From Cognatundibacterium curvum (GTDB lineage: Bacteria; Pseudomonadota; Gammaproteobacteria; Burkholderiales; Burkholderiaceae_D): a stretch of 64,000 nt of DNA. Shown here one piece after another: positions 1-9,119 of this stretch. The DNA lies in assembly GCF_014284235.1 (NCBI RefSeq), contig NZ_JACOGD010000002.1, positions 372,001-436,000 of the forward strand, written 5' to 3'. Numbering within the stretch: the first letter of the stretch is position 1; each line of letters opens with the position of its first letter. Below the pieces are notes generated by a model. That model had not been told where the DNA came from, searched no databases, and saw nothing but the letters and a program-made list of their open reading frames with translations. The position numbers and the translations under genes are program-made.

Positions 1-1
1 C

Positions 2-748
2 ATCGTCCCCATCATTAATGAAAATGATACGGTAGTAACCGATGAAATCAAATTCGGCGATAACGATACCCTGGGCGCGCTGGTCGCAAATCTGACCGAA
101 GCGGATGCGCTGATTATTCTGACCGATCAAAAGGGTTTGTACACGGCCGATCCACGCAAGCAGCCAGATGCCGAGTTCGTGCATCAGGCACGCGCCGGTG
201 ATGTCGCGTTGGAGGCGATGGCTGGCGGCGCTGGCAGCAGTCTGGGTAGTGGCGGCATGCTGACCAAAATATTGGCAGCTAAGCGCGCTGCGAGTTCCGG
301 TGCGCACACTGTGATTGCCTGGGGGCGTGAAGAAAACGTATTGATACGCCTGGCTCAGGGCGAGGCAATTGGTACGCAACTAGTTTCTGAGCGGGCTCCA
401 CTCGCCGCACGCAAGCAATGGATGGCCGATCATTTGCAAACGGCAGGCCAGTTCGTGCTCGATGCCGGTGCGGTTCAGAAGCTGCTGAAGGAAGGTAAAT
501 CTTTGCTGCCTATCGGTGTGACTGAGGTCAGTGGTGAATTTGGCCGTGGTGCGGCGGTGACGTGTGTTGATCAACAGGGTAATGCGATAGCGCGTGGCTT
601 ATCGAATTATGGCAGTGCCGATGCACGTCGTATTCGTCAAAAATCATCGCAGGATATTGCCGGGATACTGGGCTTTGTCGAAGAGCCAGAGCTGATACAC
701 CGTGATAATCTGGTGCTGTTGACTACATCAGCGCTCAGCGATAGCTAA
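2..748 (+). CDS. proB: Glutamate 5-kinase, C-terminal part (5' end outside window)
   Basis: The reading frame is open from base 2, so the gene begins upstream of the window. The first visible residues include INENDTV and [12 protein letters not shown], the substrate and nucleotide binding region of the amino-acid-kinase fold, followed by [13 protein letters not shown]. The last ~75 residues (from about [16 protein letters not shown]) form a PUA domain, found in the long form of ProB. The enzyme phosphorylates glutamate to gamma-glutamyl phosphate, the first step of proline synthesis, in the cytoplasm. An internal TTG at 137 is not the start, because the conserved kinase core continues upstream of it. 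The gene is convergent with the CNP1/rppH pair. The family call is firm; only the truncation limits it. Confidence 0.95.
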   Translation: MVPIINENDTVVTDEIKFGDNDTLGALVANLTEADALIILTDQKGLYTADPRKQPDAEFVHQARAGDVALEAMAGGAGSSLGSGGMLTKILAAKRAASSGAHTVIAWGREENVLIRLAQGEAIGTQLVSERAPLAARKQWMADHLQTAGQFVLDAGAVQKLLKEGKSLLPIGVTEVSGEFGRGAAVTCVDQQGNAIARGLSNYGSADARRIRQKSSQDIAGILGFVEEPELIHRDNLVLLTTSALSDS

Positions 749-811
749 GCTTGGCTTAAGCATCAGTGCAGCACAGCTTGCGAATTGCGCCGCAAGCTGT
801 GGGCTTCAGAA

Positions 812-1330
812 TTAGCGGCCGTAAAGGGTGCGCTTGCCACGCAGCCGGTCAAGTATGCTGTTTGCTTTACCCGCGATGGTATTTCCTTCGCAAAAATACT
901 CTGTGAATAAGTTGTGGTGCTGCTTATTCGCGCCTGTTTGCGAAATCTTATCCCATTCATCACGACGGCTACGCGACCAGGTACCATCGCTGCGCCCAAA
1001 GGCATACAGCTTTTTTTCATAGGTCGCGCAACGTATGCCTTCATAGCTCACGTTGCGCGCGCCTGCGCTGCTGCTGGCGACCAAGGTGTAGCGTATGGTG
1101 CCATCACTGGCGATACTTAAAGACGTCGCATCGATGAAAAACTGCATGCTGCCGGACTGATAAAAAGGCAGCAAATTTTCATTTTTAGGTGCAGCCGGTA
1201 ATTGCGCCTCGACTTCACGCCATTCCTTGTCAGGCTCGTCTTCCGCCGCCAGCGCAGTAGTGCTGTGCAGGCTGCCCGCTAACAGGAGCAGAGCCAGTGA
1301 GGCTGAGGTCATTAGGGATCGTTTGTGCAT
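812..1330 (-). CDS. CNP1-like family exported protein
   Basis: The 172-residue product starts MHKRSLMTSASLALLLLAG and has a Sec signal peptide ending near ALA|AEDEP. The mature part contains EWREVEAQLPAAPK, FYQSGSMQFFIDATSLSI and a YEGIRCATYEKKLYAFG segment with one Cys and a second Cys in EYFCEG. This matches the CNP1-like family (often annotated near rppH in Burkholderiales), whose function is unknown. I chose the ATG at 1330, five bases after the rppH stop, because the signal peptide begins there; an ATG at 1357 in the same frame would overlap rppH. No clear Shine-Dalgarno precedes either start, so translation is probably coupled to rppH. The protein is probably periplasmic. Confidence 0.75.
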   Translation of the reverse strand: MHKRSLMTSASLALLLLAGSLHSTTALAAEDEPDKEWREVEAQLPAAPKNENLLPFYQSGSMQFFIDATSLSIASDGTIRYTLVASSSAGARNVSYEGIRCATYEKKLYAFGRSDGTWSRSRRDEWDKISQTGANKQHHNLFTEYFCEGNTIAGKANSILDRLRGKRTLYGR

Positions 1331-1334
1331 GGTT

Positions 1335-1904
1335 TTATTTGGTTTGTTCAGACTCATCGGTCTGCGGGGCCGGGATTTTTGCGGCTGCTTTATGCTGATT
1401 GCGCCGGTTACGTTGCGCTCCGGGGTGGTCCTGTCTGTGGATGAAACGCGATAACTCTTGCAGTGCAAGCTGGTACACGCCGCGTTTAAATTCAATCACC
1501 ACATCCAGCGGCACCCAGTATTCATGCCAGCGCCAGGCATCAAATTCCGGGTGGTTGGATGCGCGCAGGTTGACGTCGCAATCGCGACCCACCATGCGCA
1601 GCAAAAACCAGATTTGCTTTTGCCCGCGATAATGCCCACGGATTTCACGTTTGATGAAGTGATCCGGTACTTCATAGCGTAACCAGTCACGGGTGCGGCC
1701 TATAATTTTGACGTGCTCAGGCAACAATCCTGTTTCTTCTTCCAGCTCACGAAACATAGCTTGTTCAGGAGACTCACCATACTTGATCCCGCCCTGAGGG
1801 AACTGCCAGGAGTGCTCGCGCACACGCTTTCCCCACCAGACTTGATTGTTGGCGTTCAGCAAAATTATGCCTACGTTAGGGCGGAAGCCTTCACGGTCTA
1901 GCAT
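1335..1904 (-). CDS. rppH: RNA pyrophosphohydrolase, Nudix family
   Basis: The 189-residue protein starts [13 protein letters not shown], like Escherichia coli RppH. A complete Nudix box lies at residues 38-60 (G-x5-E-x7-RE-x2-EE-x-G, seen as GGIKYGE...FRELEEETG). HSWQFPQGG and the [10 protein letters not shown] strand are also typical. RppH removes pyrophosphate from the 5' end of mRNA and so starts decay by RNase E. The ATG at 1904 is preceded by GAGG with a 6-base gap, which rules out the upstream TTG at 1916 that contains this ribosome site. The C-terminal ~35 residues ([21 protein letters not shown]) are a basic, probably disordered tail. The gene precedes and is cotranscribed with the CNP1-like gene. 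Confidence 0.93.
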   Translation of the reverse strand: MLDREGFRPNVGIILLNANNQVWWGKRVREHSWQFPQGGIKYGESPEQAMFRELEEETGLLPEHVKIIGRTRDWLRYEVPDHFIKREIRGHYRGQKQIWFLLRMVGRDCDVNLRASNHPEFDAWRWHEYWVPLDVVIEFKRGVYQLALQELSRFIHRQDHPGAQRNRRNQHKAAAKIPAPQTDESEQTK

Positions 1905-2129
1905 AGTTAACCTCAAAACTTTCTGTGGCTAACCGCTCGGTCTTGCAATTTCCTGGTTCTGAAATCGGTGTTTACGTCGAAAAGTGTGCCCATTTTGCTG
2001 CGGGCAGCATCAAGTCTGGCGAACAAAACGCGGTTTCCTTCATCAAATATGCAAAGAGTGGGCGCATTAGCCAGCTAATCCTTTAAAATTGAGTTGATTA
2101 TAACCTTCCATTTAAAAAGAATCACTGTC

Positions 2130-3857
2130 ATGCGAGCTACCCGATTTTTTATTTCTACACTCAAAGAAGCACCGGCAGACGCAGAGATCGTCAGCCACAA
2201 ACTGATGATGCGCGCCGGCATGATCAAGCGTCTGGGTTCCGGCATCTATAACTACATGCCGATGGGGCTGCGCATTATCCGTAAAGTGGAAAATATTATC
2301 CGTGAAGAGATGAACCGCGCGGGTGCGATAGAGATGCTGATGCCAGTAGTGCAGCCCGCAGAATTGTGGCAGGAAACTGGCCGCTGGGACAAAATGGGCC
2401 CGGAACTGATGCGCGTCAAAGACCGCCATGGTCGTGATTTCATTATCCAGCCAACTTCTGAAGAAGCCATCACTGACGTGGTGCGTACAGAAATTCGCTC
2501 CTACCGCCAGTTGCCAGTGAATTTTTATCACATCCAGACTAAATTCCGTGATGAGCGTCGTCCGCGTTTCGGTCTGATGCGTGGTCGTGAATTCACCATG
2601 AAAGATGCCTATTCGTTTGATCGCAATGTCGAAGGCCTCAAGCAGTCTTACCAGGTGATGTACGACGCCTACACCCGTATTTTTCAGCGCTTTGGCTTGC
2701 AGTTCCGCGCAGTCGCAGCCGATAACGGTGCGATTGGCGGTTCCGGCTCCCACGAGTTCCATGTGATCGCGGAAACCGGTGAAGATGCACTGGTTTACTG
2801 CCCGACTTCCGACTATGCAGCGAATATGGAAGCGGCTGAAGCCTTGCCACTGGTGACGACACGTCCTGCCGCACAGGCAACACTGACTAAAACAGCGACA
2901 CCAGGTAAGGCAAAATGCGAAGACGTGGCTGCCTTGTTGTCCATTCCTTTGCAAAACACAGTTAAGTCTATCGTTCTGACCGTGGATGCAGAAAAAGAAG
3001 AAGACAAACAAGTCTGGCTGCTGTTGTTACGCGGCGATCATGAACTGAATGAAGTGAAAACCAGCAAAGTGCCTGGCTTAGCGACGTATCGCTTCGCGAC
3101 CGAAGCGGAAATCGTGGAGTGGTTTGGTACCAAGCCTGGCTATCTCGGTCCGATTCATACCCTGAAACCTGTCAAGGTCGTAGCAGACCGCACTGTGGCG
3201 AATATGGCCGATTTCGTCTGCGGCGCGAATGAAGCCGATTTCCACTTCACCGGCGCGAACTGGGGCCGTGATTTGCCTGAGCCAGTGGTGGCGGATTTGC
3301 GTAATGTGGTCGATGGCGATCCTTCACCGGATGGCAAAGGCGTACTGGCGATCCAGCGTGGCATCGAAGTGGGCCACGTATTCCAGCTTGGCACCCGCTA
3401 TTCCGAAGACATGAAGGCGACCTTCCTGGATGAAAATGGCAAACCGCAGCTGTTACAGATGGGTTGCTATGGCATAGGCGTGACCCGTATTCTTGGCGCG
3501 GCGATAGAACAGAATTTTGACGACAAAGGCATCATCTGGCCAACTTCTATTGCGCCGTTTGAAGTCGTGATTTGTCCTATGGGCATGGATCGTAGCGAAG
3601 CGGTCAAGGCAGAGACTGAAAAGCTGTATCAGGCGATGCTGGAAGCCGGTATCGACGTGATTCTGGATGACCGTGGTGAGCGTCCTGGTGCGATGTTCGC
3701 AGACTGGGAGCTGATCGGTGTGCCGCATCGCGTCGTGATCGGTGACCGTGGTCTGAAAGATGGCAAACTGGAATACGTGGGCCGTCGCGATGCAGAAGCG
3801 ACTATCGTTCCGGTGGCTGAGATGCTGGCTTTTGTACAGGCTAAGCTTGCGGCGTAA
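2130..3857 (+). CDS. proS: Prolyl-tRNA synthetase, bacterial type with editing domain
   Basis: The 575-residue product starts [19 protein letters not shown] and is collinear with E. coli ProS (572 residues). Class II motif 1 ([16 protein letters not shown]), motif 2 ([25 protein letters not shown]) and motif 3 ([15 protein letters not shown]) are all present. The INS editing domain, which hydrolyses Ala-tRNAPro, sits between motifs 2 and 3 at about residues 220-410. The C-terminal anticodon-binding domain includes [25 protein letters not shown]. The ATG at 2130 is chosen because the family begins at MRx; upstream codons from 2094 are not conserved. It is divergent from rppH across ~225 bases that must hold both promoters. 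Confidence 0.97.
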   Translation: MRATRFFISTLKEAPADAEIVSHKLMMRAGMIKRLGSGIYNYMPMGLRIIRKVENIIREEMNRAGAIEMLMPVVQPAELWQETGRWDKMGPELMRVKDRHGRDFIIQPTSEEAITDVVRTEIRSYRQLPVNFYHIQTKFRDERRPRFGLMRGREFTMKDAYSFDRNVEGLKQSYQVMYDAYTRIFQRFGLQFRAVAADNGAIGGSGSHEFHVIAETGEDALVYCPTSDYAANMEAAEALPLVTTRPAAQATLTKTATPGKAKCEDVAALLSIPLQNTVKSIVLTVDAEKEEDKQVWLLLLRGDHELNEVKTSKVPGLATYRFATEAEIVEWFGTKPGYLGPIHTLKPVKVVADRTVANMADFVCGANEADFHFTGANWGRDLPEPVVADLRNVVDGDPSPDGKGVLAIQRGIEVGHVFQLGTRYSEDMKATFLDENGKPQLLQMGCYGIGVTRILGAAIEQNFDDKGIIWPTSIAPFEVVICPMGMDRSEAVKAETEKLYQAMLEAGIDVILDDRGERPGAMFADWELIGVPHRVVIGDRGLKDGKLEYVGRRDAEATIVPVAEMLAFVQAKLAA

Positions 3858-3862
3858 CAGAG

Positions 3863-3882
3863 CGGGCAGGCCAGCCTGCCCG
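3863..3882 (+). other. Short GC-rich hairpin after proS
   Basis: Nine bases (CGGGCAGGC) pair perfectly with GCCTGCCCG across a two-base loop. No T-run follows, so this is at most a weak or Rho-assisted terminator or an mRNA 3'-end stabiliser between proS and the transglycosylase gene. Confidence 0.4.
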
Positions 3883-3912
3883 TTACTGTCTGTGCTGAAC
3901 ATCGTTCGCAGT

Positions 3913-4572
3913 ATGTCCCGGATTGTAGTTCCTCTCTCTCTAAGCCGATTTTCCGTGAAATCCTGTTGTCGTCTGGCGGCAGGATTTTTCTTGTCCGCGA
4001 CCTTAGGCGCGATGCCTGCGTGGGCCGGTAATCAAAAGGAAGAAGCGATGGCTGATTCCGTACGTCTGGCTTTATCCAAGGCGATCTCTGATCCACGTCC
4101 ACCTAAGCCCAGCTTCAATAATATTGACGAACGTATCAGATATCTGCACTGGCTGGGTGAGATGTCGGTACGTCTGAAGCGGCGTATTCCCGATTACCAG
4201 AGCCGGATAGAATTGCTCGAAACGATATGGTACGAGTCCAAACGCGCAGGGCTGGACCCGGCGCTGGTAATGGGCCTGATGCAGGTGGAATCGGCATTCC
4301 GTAAATATGCGACCTCCGTGGTTGGTGCGCGTGGTTATATGCAGGTGATGCCGTTCTGGTCACGTGTGATCGGCGATGGCGATGCGAAGAAGCTGTTTCA
4401 GATGCAGACCAATCTGCGCTATGGCTGTTCTATCCTGCGTATGTATATCGATATGGAAAAGGGGGATTTGTATCTCGCTTTAGGTCGCTATAACGGCAGT
4501 CGGGGCAAGCCTGAATATCCGAACGCAGTGTTAGCTAACTGGAAAAACTGGGAATACACGCCGCCACGTTAA
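3913..4572 (+). CDS. Lytic transglycosylase (SLT domain), exported
   Basis: The 219-residue protein has a hydrophobic signal segment at about residues 18-38 ending AWA|GN. The transglycosylase SLT domain covers about residues 100-215: YESKRAGLDPALVMGLMQVESAFR with the probable catalytic Glu126, then GARGYMQVMPFW, LRYGCSILRMYID and ALGRYNGSRG. Enzymes of this fold cleave murein between MurNAc and GlcNAc in the periplasm. The ATG at 3913 gives the signal peptide; the reading frame stays open further upstream into the end of proS but those residues resemble nothing. The gene follows proS by 55 bases and may be read from the same transcript. Subfamily (Slt, MltC or EmtA type) cannot be settled by eye. 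Confidence 0.85.
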   Translation: MSRIVVPLSLSRFSVKSCCRLAAGFFLSATLGAMPAWAGNQKEEAMADSVRLALSKAISDPRPPKPSFNNIDERIRYLHWLGEMSVRLKRRIPDYQSRIELLETIWYESKRAGLDPALVMGLMQVESAFRKYATSVVGARGYMQVMPFWSRVIGDGDAKKLFQMQTNLRYGCSILRMYIDMEKGDLYLALGRYNGSRGKPEYPNAVLANWKNWEYTPPR

Positions 4573-4607
4573 GACCTGCGTTACTCCCGCTATTAGGGAG
4601 TATCGCT

Positions 4608-5288
4608 ATGCATCGCTATCAATACCCTGCGCGGCCCTGGCTGATACTGCCTTTGGTTGCGGCCTTTCATCTGCTGATACTGTGGTACTGGCCTGCATTT
4701 CACGCGCCAGCTAACTCACAACAGGCGAATGCTATGCACTTCGTACTGTTGTCGCCAGCGATCCGGCCGACACTGCCATTGTCTGAACCTGCATTGGAGG
4801 CAAACGCAAGAAGCAGCAGCACCCAAAGCAACCCGGAGCGTACGCGCCAGCGCACTGTCAGCGCGCCGTCTCAGGTTTTAAGCTCAACTCAAACACCAAC
4901 CAAAGAGCAGGTAAAGGCTGAGCCGGAACAAGCTGTAGCGGTAGAGTCAGCTAATTCGGCTACATCAGCGACATCAGCACCCGCCAGTACTGAACTCAAG
5001 CGCGATGTACGTAGCCTGTTCTTCGGCCTGAAGAAAGAGTTTGAAGCGCGTGACCGGGTGTTAACGGCGGCAGAGAAATCGGCGTTCGCCAAATTTGCAG
5101 ATCAGATCGCACGCTCAGGAACTGTGAATCACGAAGGGGTGAAACATGAGGTGCATATCATGGGCGATGGCCGTCCGGTGTCAAAAGTTATCACGCCGTT
5201 TGGCACCTACTGCATCATGCATCGAAAGCCCGGTGAGTTATTGGGCAACGAGATGCCGACTATTCCTATGAGTTGCGGGAATCTCTGA
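4608..5288 (+). CDS. Anchored protein of unknown function with low-complexity linker
   Basis: I do not recognise this 226-residue protein. A short cytoplasmic N-terminus (MHRYQYPARP) is followed by one hydrophobic segment (WLILPLVAAFHLLILWYW, residues 11-28). A Ser/Thr/Ala/Pro-rich linker of about 95 residues comes next, then a compact C-terminal domain from about residue 135 (DVRSLFFGLKKEFEARDR) to the end, with HEGVKHEVHIMGDGRPVSKV and GTYCIMHRKPGE. The layout (anchor, flexible linker, periplasmic domain) is like TonB- or TolA-type proteins, but no TonB motif is visible. The ATG at 4608 has GGGAG seven bases upstream. It is the last gene before a strong terminator and follows the transglycosylase by 35 bases, which suggests a cell-envelope role. 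Confidence 0.6.
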   Translation: MHRYQYPARPWLILPLVAAFHLLILWYWPAFHAPANSQQANAMHFVLLSPAIRPTLPLSEPALEANARSSSTQSNPERTRQRTVSAPSQVLSSTQTPTKEQVKAEPEQAVAVESANSATSATSAPASTELKRDVRSLFFGLKKEFEARDRVLTAAEKSAFAKFADQIARSGTVNHEGVKHEVHIMGDGRPVSKVITPFGTYCIMHRKPGELLGNEMPTIPMSCGNL

Positions 5289-5352
5289 AGTCAAATCCGT
5301 CGCTGCGATATTCTTTGGATGGGAATTAAACTCAGCCTGACTGCCTGAAAAC

Positions 5353-5381
5353 AAAAATGCCCGCGCGATGCGGGCATTTTT
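5353..5381. terminator. Strong bidirectional intrinsic terminator
   Basis: A perfect 12-base stem (AAAAATGCCCGC with GCGGGCATTTTT) encloses a five-base loop. The T-run on each strand lets it end the proS-transglycosylase-4608 transcript on the plus strand and the SWIB gene transcript on the minus strand. Confidence 0.9.
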
Positions 5382-5444
5382 GTTTGGGATGGGATCATGA
5401 CTCCCATTCAGCTTCCCAACGCACTTGGGCACTGCTCTGACGAA

Positions 5445-5798
5445 TCAGGACAGATGACCGGAAATGAGTTTAGTCATTTCGAACATGGAGACTTGTTTCT
5501 TGCCACCGAAAACGGCTTTCAGTTTGTCGTCTGCATTGATGTTGCGTTTGTTTTCTGCGTCTTGCAGATTGTGCTTTTTGATGTATTCCCAAACTTTTTT
5601 CGTGACTTCAGTACGTGGAATTGGTGCTGCACCGATAACTGCTGCCAGTGTTGGGGAAATCGTCATAGGCTTCATGAACGCGGCGTTTGGCTTGCGTTCT
5701 GCAGCTGGTTTTGCTGCTGCTTTCTTAGGTGCCGCTGCAGGCTTTTTGGCTGCTGCTGCTGGTTTTGCTGCTGTAGATTTCTTTGGTGCTGTTGCCAT
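5445..5798 (-). CDS. SWIB/MDM2-domain protein with Lys/Ala/Pro-rich N-terminus
   Basis: The 117-residue product has two parts. Residues 1-37 (MATAPKKSTAAKPAAAAKKP...) are a histone-H1-like Lys/Ala/Pro tail. Residues ~42-117 form a SWIB/MDM2 fold: MTISPTLAAVIGAAPIPRTEVTKKVWEYIKKHNLQD, then RNINADDKLKAVFG and VSMFEMTKLISGHL. This domain is known from eukaryotic SWI/SNF subunits and from chlamydial proteins including one fused to topoisomerase; its bacterial role is poorly defined, with a DNA-topology or nucleoid role often proposed. GGAGG lies six bases before the ATG, a strong site that suggests abundant expression. It stands alone between two terminators. The tail closely resembles the H1-like protein at 27186. 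Confidence 0.9.
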   Translation of the reverse strand: MATAPKKSTAAKPAAAAKKPAAAPKKAAAKPAAERKPNAAFMKPMTISPTLAAVIGAAPIPRTEVTKKVWEYIKKHNLQDAENKRNINADDKLKAVFGGKKQVSMFEMTKLISGHLS

Positions 5799-5972
5799 AA
5801 ATAGCCTCCTTCACAAATTTCTTGGATGGAGCTTTGATCGTTTTGAAAAGCTCCTGCATTGCGTCACTTCACGCATCGCTAATAGTGGTGTGGTTTTTAT
5901 AGTGATGCAAGTCTTTTTTACTAGTTTTTTGTGAAAAAATGCAGGAATTTACGCTTCGTTGGATTTCTGGGC

Positions 5973-6011
5973 AAAAAAAAGCCGGATCAGCGTGATTTCT
6001 CCTCTGATCCG
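5973..6011 (-). terminator. Intrinsic terminator of ffh
   Basis: On the minus strand an eight-base stem (CTGATCCG with CGGATCAG) with a 13-base loop is followed by GC and an eight-T run (bases 5980-5973). It lies 33 bases beyond the ffh stop. Confidence 0.85.
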
Positions 6012-6043
6012 ACCTGTTTTTTGACTGAATTTCGGAATGCGAA

Positions 6044-7411
6044 TTAACGGCGTCCCGGCATCATTCCCTTCATACTGCGCAGCATTTTCATCATGCCGCC
6101 ACCGCGCAGTTTTTTCATCATGCTCTGCATTTGTTCGAACTGGGCCAGCATGCGATTCACTTCCTGGATCTGTACGCCGGCACCTGCCGCGATACGGCGT
6201 TTGCGTGAGGCTTTGATCAACTCCGGCTTGGCACGCTCCAGCGCTGTCATGGAATTGATAATACCTTCCATGCGGCGTACCGATTTCTCAGCCTGATCCA
6301 TATTGGCACCGCTGGCAGCCTGTTGTAACTGGGCAGGCAGTTTATCCATCAGATTCGACAGACCACCCATATTACGCATCTGGGAAATCTGCATCTTGAA
6401 GTCGTTCATGTCGAACTTGCCGCCATCCTTGATTTTATGCGCGAGGTTTTGCGCGGCGGCGACGTCCATGCCTTTTTGTGCCGATTCGACCAGGGCCAGA
6501 ATGTCACCCATACCCAGCACACGGTTGGCCATACGGGTCGCGTCGAAGGATTCCAGACCATCCAGTTTTTCAGCGACACCCACAAATTTGATCGGCTTGC
6601 CAGTGATATGGCGGACTGACAAAGCGGCACCACCACGCGCATCACCATCGAGCTTGGTCAGCACTACGCCTGTGAGCGGCAAGGCATCATTAAAGGCCTT
6701 GGCAGTATTGACTGCATCCTGACCCAGCATTGCATCGACCACGAACAGGGTTTCAATAGGACGGACTGCAGCGTGAACCTCCGCGATCTCTTTCATCATC
6801 GCTTCATCGATACCCAGACGACCAGCGGTGTCAACGATCAGCACATCGTGATAATGCTTCTTGGCGTAATCCAGTGCAGCCAGCGCGATATCAACTGGTT
6901 TCTGGTCCGGGGTGGATGGGAAAAAGTCAGCACCCACCTGTTCAGTCACGGTCTGTAACTGACCGATCGCAGCCGGACGGTATACGTCGGCAGATACGGT
7001 CAATACTTTTTTCTTCTTTTGTTCGCGCAGGTATTTGGCCAGCTTACCGACAGTCGTGGTTTTACCGGCACCTTGCAGACCTGCCATCAGGATAATCGCC
7101 GGTGGCTGGCAGGCAAAGCTGAGTTGGGACGCATCTTCACCCAGATCGGCACCCATCAGGATAGCCAGTTCTTTCTGTACTACGCCAACCAGTGCCTGGC
7201 CCGGTGTCAGGGAAGAAATCACTTCTTCACCCATGGCTTTTTCTTTAACCCTGGCGATCAGTTCGCGCACTGCTGGCAGCGCTACGTCGGCTTCCAATAA
7301 TGCCATGCGCACTTCACGCAGCATGTCGGCGGTGTTGGATTCTGTCAGTCGGGCTTCGCCGCGCATAGTCTTGACGACTTTGGCGAGGCGTTGGGTGAGA
7401 TTATCAAGCAT
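6044..7411 (-). CDS. ffh: Signal recognition particle protein Ffh
   Basis: The 455-residue GTPase starts MLDNLTQRLAKVVKTMRGEARL. The NG domain carries G1 (GLQGAGKTTTVGKLAK), DTAGRLGID (G3) and TKLDGDARGG (G4). The C-terminal methionine-rich M domain (QISQMRNMGGLSNLMDKLP, RMLAQFEQMQSMMKKLRGGGMMKM) binds 4.5S RNA and signal sequences. Ffh delivers ribosomes making membrane proteins to FtsY and SecYEG. The ATG at 7411 is chosen because the family begins at MxxNLTxRL; eleven upstream codons are not conserved. The gene ends with a good terminator. In many Burkholderiales the divergent neighbour is the YpjD-like gene, which here lies ~10 kb away at 17783. Confidence 0.97.
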   Translation of the reverse strand: MLDNLTQRLAKVVKTMRGEARLTESNTADMLREVRMALLEADVALPAVRELIARVKEKAMGEEVISSLTPGQALVGVVQKELAILMGADLGEDASQLSFACQPPAIILMAGLQGAGKTTTVGKLAKYLREQKKKKVLTVSADVYRPAAIGQLQTVTEQVGADFFPSTPDQKPVDIALAALDYAKKHYHDVLIVDTAGRLGIDEAMMKEIAEVHAAVRPIETLFVVDAMLGQDAVNTAKAFNDALPLTGVVLTKLDGDARGGAALSVRHITGKPIKFVGVAEKLDGLESFDATRMANRVLGMGDILALVESAQKGMDVAAAQNLAHKIKDGGKFDMNDFKMQISQMRNMGGLSNLMDKLPAQLQQAASGANMDQAEKSVRRMEGIINSMTALERAKPELIKASRKRRIAAGAGVQIQEVNRMLAQFEQMQSMMKKLRGGGMMKMLRSMKGMMPGRR

Positions 7412-7970
7412 AGCGCAGAGTTCAGTTCTTTGAAATAAACACAATTAAGTAAAAAGTATGGGCAAAACTGCAGTGCAGGCACTGAAGTCGCCAAATCATC
7501 CCGCATTTTACCTGATCGCGATCTGTGTTCCGTGGAAAACCTGAATACCGCACTGTTACTTAGCCGCTTTTCCCATACTGAAGCTGTGATGGCTCAAGTC
7601 AGAGCGAAGTGTTGATGGAACAAATTGCTGTCATTGGCAGTCAAAGTTGCATTGCGGTAATTTTTGTCGACTAAGCTGTAACGGCATGAAGCTGGCGTTT
7701 CCAAGTTCCAGGTATAGCCTGCGCCAGGTTCTGGTCTGACCAGTCCGGTAGCGCATGCTTGTGCGGAATATCAGACGCTAGTCGTGCAAAATTCTGATTT
7801 TGCGGAAAAGAGATGAGGAGTGGCATTGCTTTTTAGCCAGCCGTCCGACGGTTTGAGGCAGAAGGCTAAGAATTGATACGGGACGGCATGTTTAGTGCTA
7901 ATCCAGGAAACAAACAAAAAAGCAGATGCGCAAATGTGTTGCATCTGCATCAGATCATCAAGGAGACATC
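7412..7970. other. 559-base non-coding gap upstream of ffh and the LivK-type gene
   Basis: I see no convincing gene here: the only open frames are short, lack ribosome sites and resemble nothing. The gap must hold the ffh promoter (minus) and that of the binding-protein gene (plus). The last 50 bases hold the inverted repeat at 7922-7948 and the AGGAG ribosome site. A near-match to a sigma-54 promoter at ~7635 has the wrong spacing. Confidence 0.6.
7922..7948 (+). promoter_or_regulatory. Perfect 8-bp inverted repeat in the leader of the LivK-type gene
   Basis: GCAGATGC and GCATCTGC are exact inverted copies separated by 11 bases, ending 12 bases before the AGGAG of the gene at 7971. No T-run follows, so it is not a terminator. 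It could be an operator or an mRNA hairpin near the ribosome site; the sequence cannot decide. Confidence 0.45.
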
Positions 7971-9119
7971 ATGAACGTATTTTCCAGCCGCCGCCGTCAG
8001 GTCGCGGGTTTACTGGCTGCTTCAGCCATCTTGTTGCCATGCAGCGCAATGGCCGAGGATGGTATCAGCGACAGCCAGATACTGCTCGGCCAAACCGTAG
8101 GCGTCAGCGGGCAGATCGCTGGGCCAGTCAAGGAAATGATGGCTGGTGCCAATGCCTATTTTGCTAAAACCAATGCGGGCGGCGGTGTACATGGCCGTAA
8201 GATAGAGCTGATTACGCTGGATGATCAGTTCGACCCGGTCAATGCGGGGAAAAATGCGGAGCAACTAATACGTAAAGAACGCGTGTTTGCATTATTCCAA
8301 AGCCGTGGCACGCCGCATACCCAGGCCATCTTACCCTTATTGGCGGAACATAAAATTCCGCTGGTGGCGCCTAGTACCGGTGCTGCTATATTTCACCAGC
8401 CTGTGAACCATTACCTGTTCAATGTCAGAGCCATGTATCAGACCGAAGTGAAAAAAGCGATTGAGCATTTTTCCATGACCGGCCTGAAGGATATTGCACT
8501 GGCCCATGTCGATGACACCTTTGGTAAAGATGGCTTGACTGGATTTCAGGAGACCATGCAAAAGCAGGGATTGAAACCCAGCGCTGTTCTGAGCTATGAC
8601 AGGGCCAAGCCGGATGTGCCTAAGGTAATACAGGCACTACACAATTCGAATGCCAAAGCCCTGATTGTGATTGGCTCCGCGGTGACTACTGCTGAAATCA
8701 TTAACGGTTTGCGTAAAGCCGGGAATGCCATGCAGATCATGACCTTGTCCAACAATGCCTCGCAATCCTTCATTGACAGCCTCGGTAACAACGCACCGGG
8801 TATTATCGTTTCGCAGATTATGCCGGCGCCATTTTCCATTACTACCGCTTTGGGGCAAGAGTTTAAGCAGGCCGCCAAAGAGTACAAATTGCCGGAGTCT
8901 TACGCCGCGATGGAAGGCTATGTCTCTGCCAAGTTAATGGTGGAAGGCTTGCGCAGAGCAGGGCGTGGCTTGAGCCGGGATGGCTTGATACGCGCCTTGG
9001 AAGGTATCAAAAAGCATGATCTGGGTGGGATAGTGATTCAATACAGTGACAAAGATCATACTGGCAGTGAATTTGTAGAGCTGACCCTGATCGGGCGTGA
9101 TAAGCACTTTATACGCTGA
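7971..9119 (+). CDS. LivK-type periplasmic binding protein (type 1 fold), orphan
   Basis: The 382-residue product has a signal peptide (RRRQVAGLLAASAILLPCSAMA|ED) and the Peripla_BP_6/LivK fold: DSQILLGQTVGVSGQIAGPVKEMMAGANAYF, then GGVHGRKIELITLDDQFDPV, LFQSRGTPHTQAILPLLAEHKIPLVAPSTGA and the later IALAHVDDTFGKDGLTGF strand. Proteins of this type bind amino acids, amides or aromatic acids in the periplasm, either for LivHMGF transporters or for a sensor. The start at ATG 7971 has AGGAG five bases upstream. No LivHMGF permease or ATPase genes are near, so this is an orphan binding protein. It sits just before a different importer and a sensor kinase with a periplasmic domain. Substrate is unknown. 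Confidence 0.85.
   Translation: MNVFSSRRRQVAGLLAASAILLPCSAMAEDGISDSQILLGQTVGVSGQIAGPVKEMMAGANAYFAKTNAGGGVHGRKIELITLDDQFDPVNAGKNAEQLIRKERVFALFQSRGTPHTQAILPLLAEHKIPLVAPSTGAAIFHQPVNHYLFNVRAMYQTEVKKAIEHFSMTGLKDIALAHVDDTFGKDGLTGFQETMQKQGLKPSAVLSYDRAKPDVPKVIQALHNSNAKALIVIGSAVTTAEIINGLRKAGNAMQIMTLSNNASQSFIDSLGNNAPGIIVSQIMPAPFSITTALGQEFKQAAKEYKLPESYAAMEGYVSAKLMVEGLRRAGRGLSRDGLIRALEGIKKHDLGGIVIQYSDKDHTGSEFVELTLIGRDKHFIR

Noticed and set aside
7634-7653. Possible sigma-54 promoter TGGCAG...TTGCA upstream of the LivK-type gene
   Set aside because: The GG and GC are separated by 11 bases, one more than the strict spacing, and the site is 320 bases from the gene.
7895-8167. 90-residue open frame overlapping the start of the LivK-type gene
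   Set aside because: It is in another frame of a clear signal-peptide gene and has no family features.
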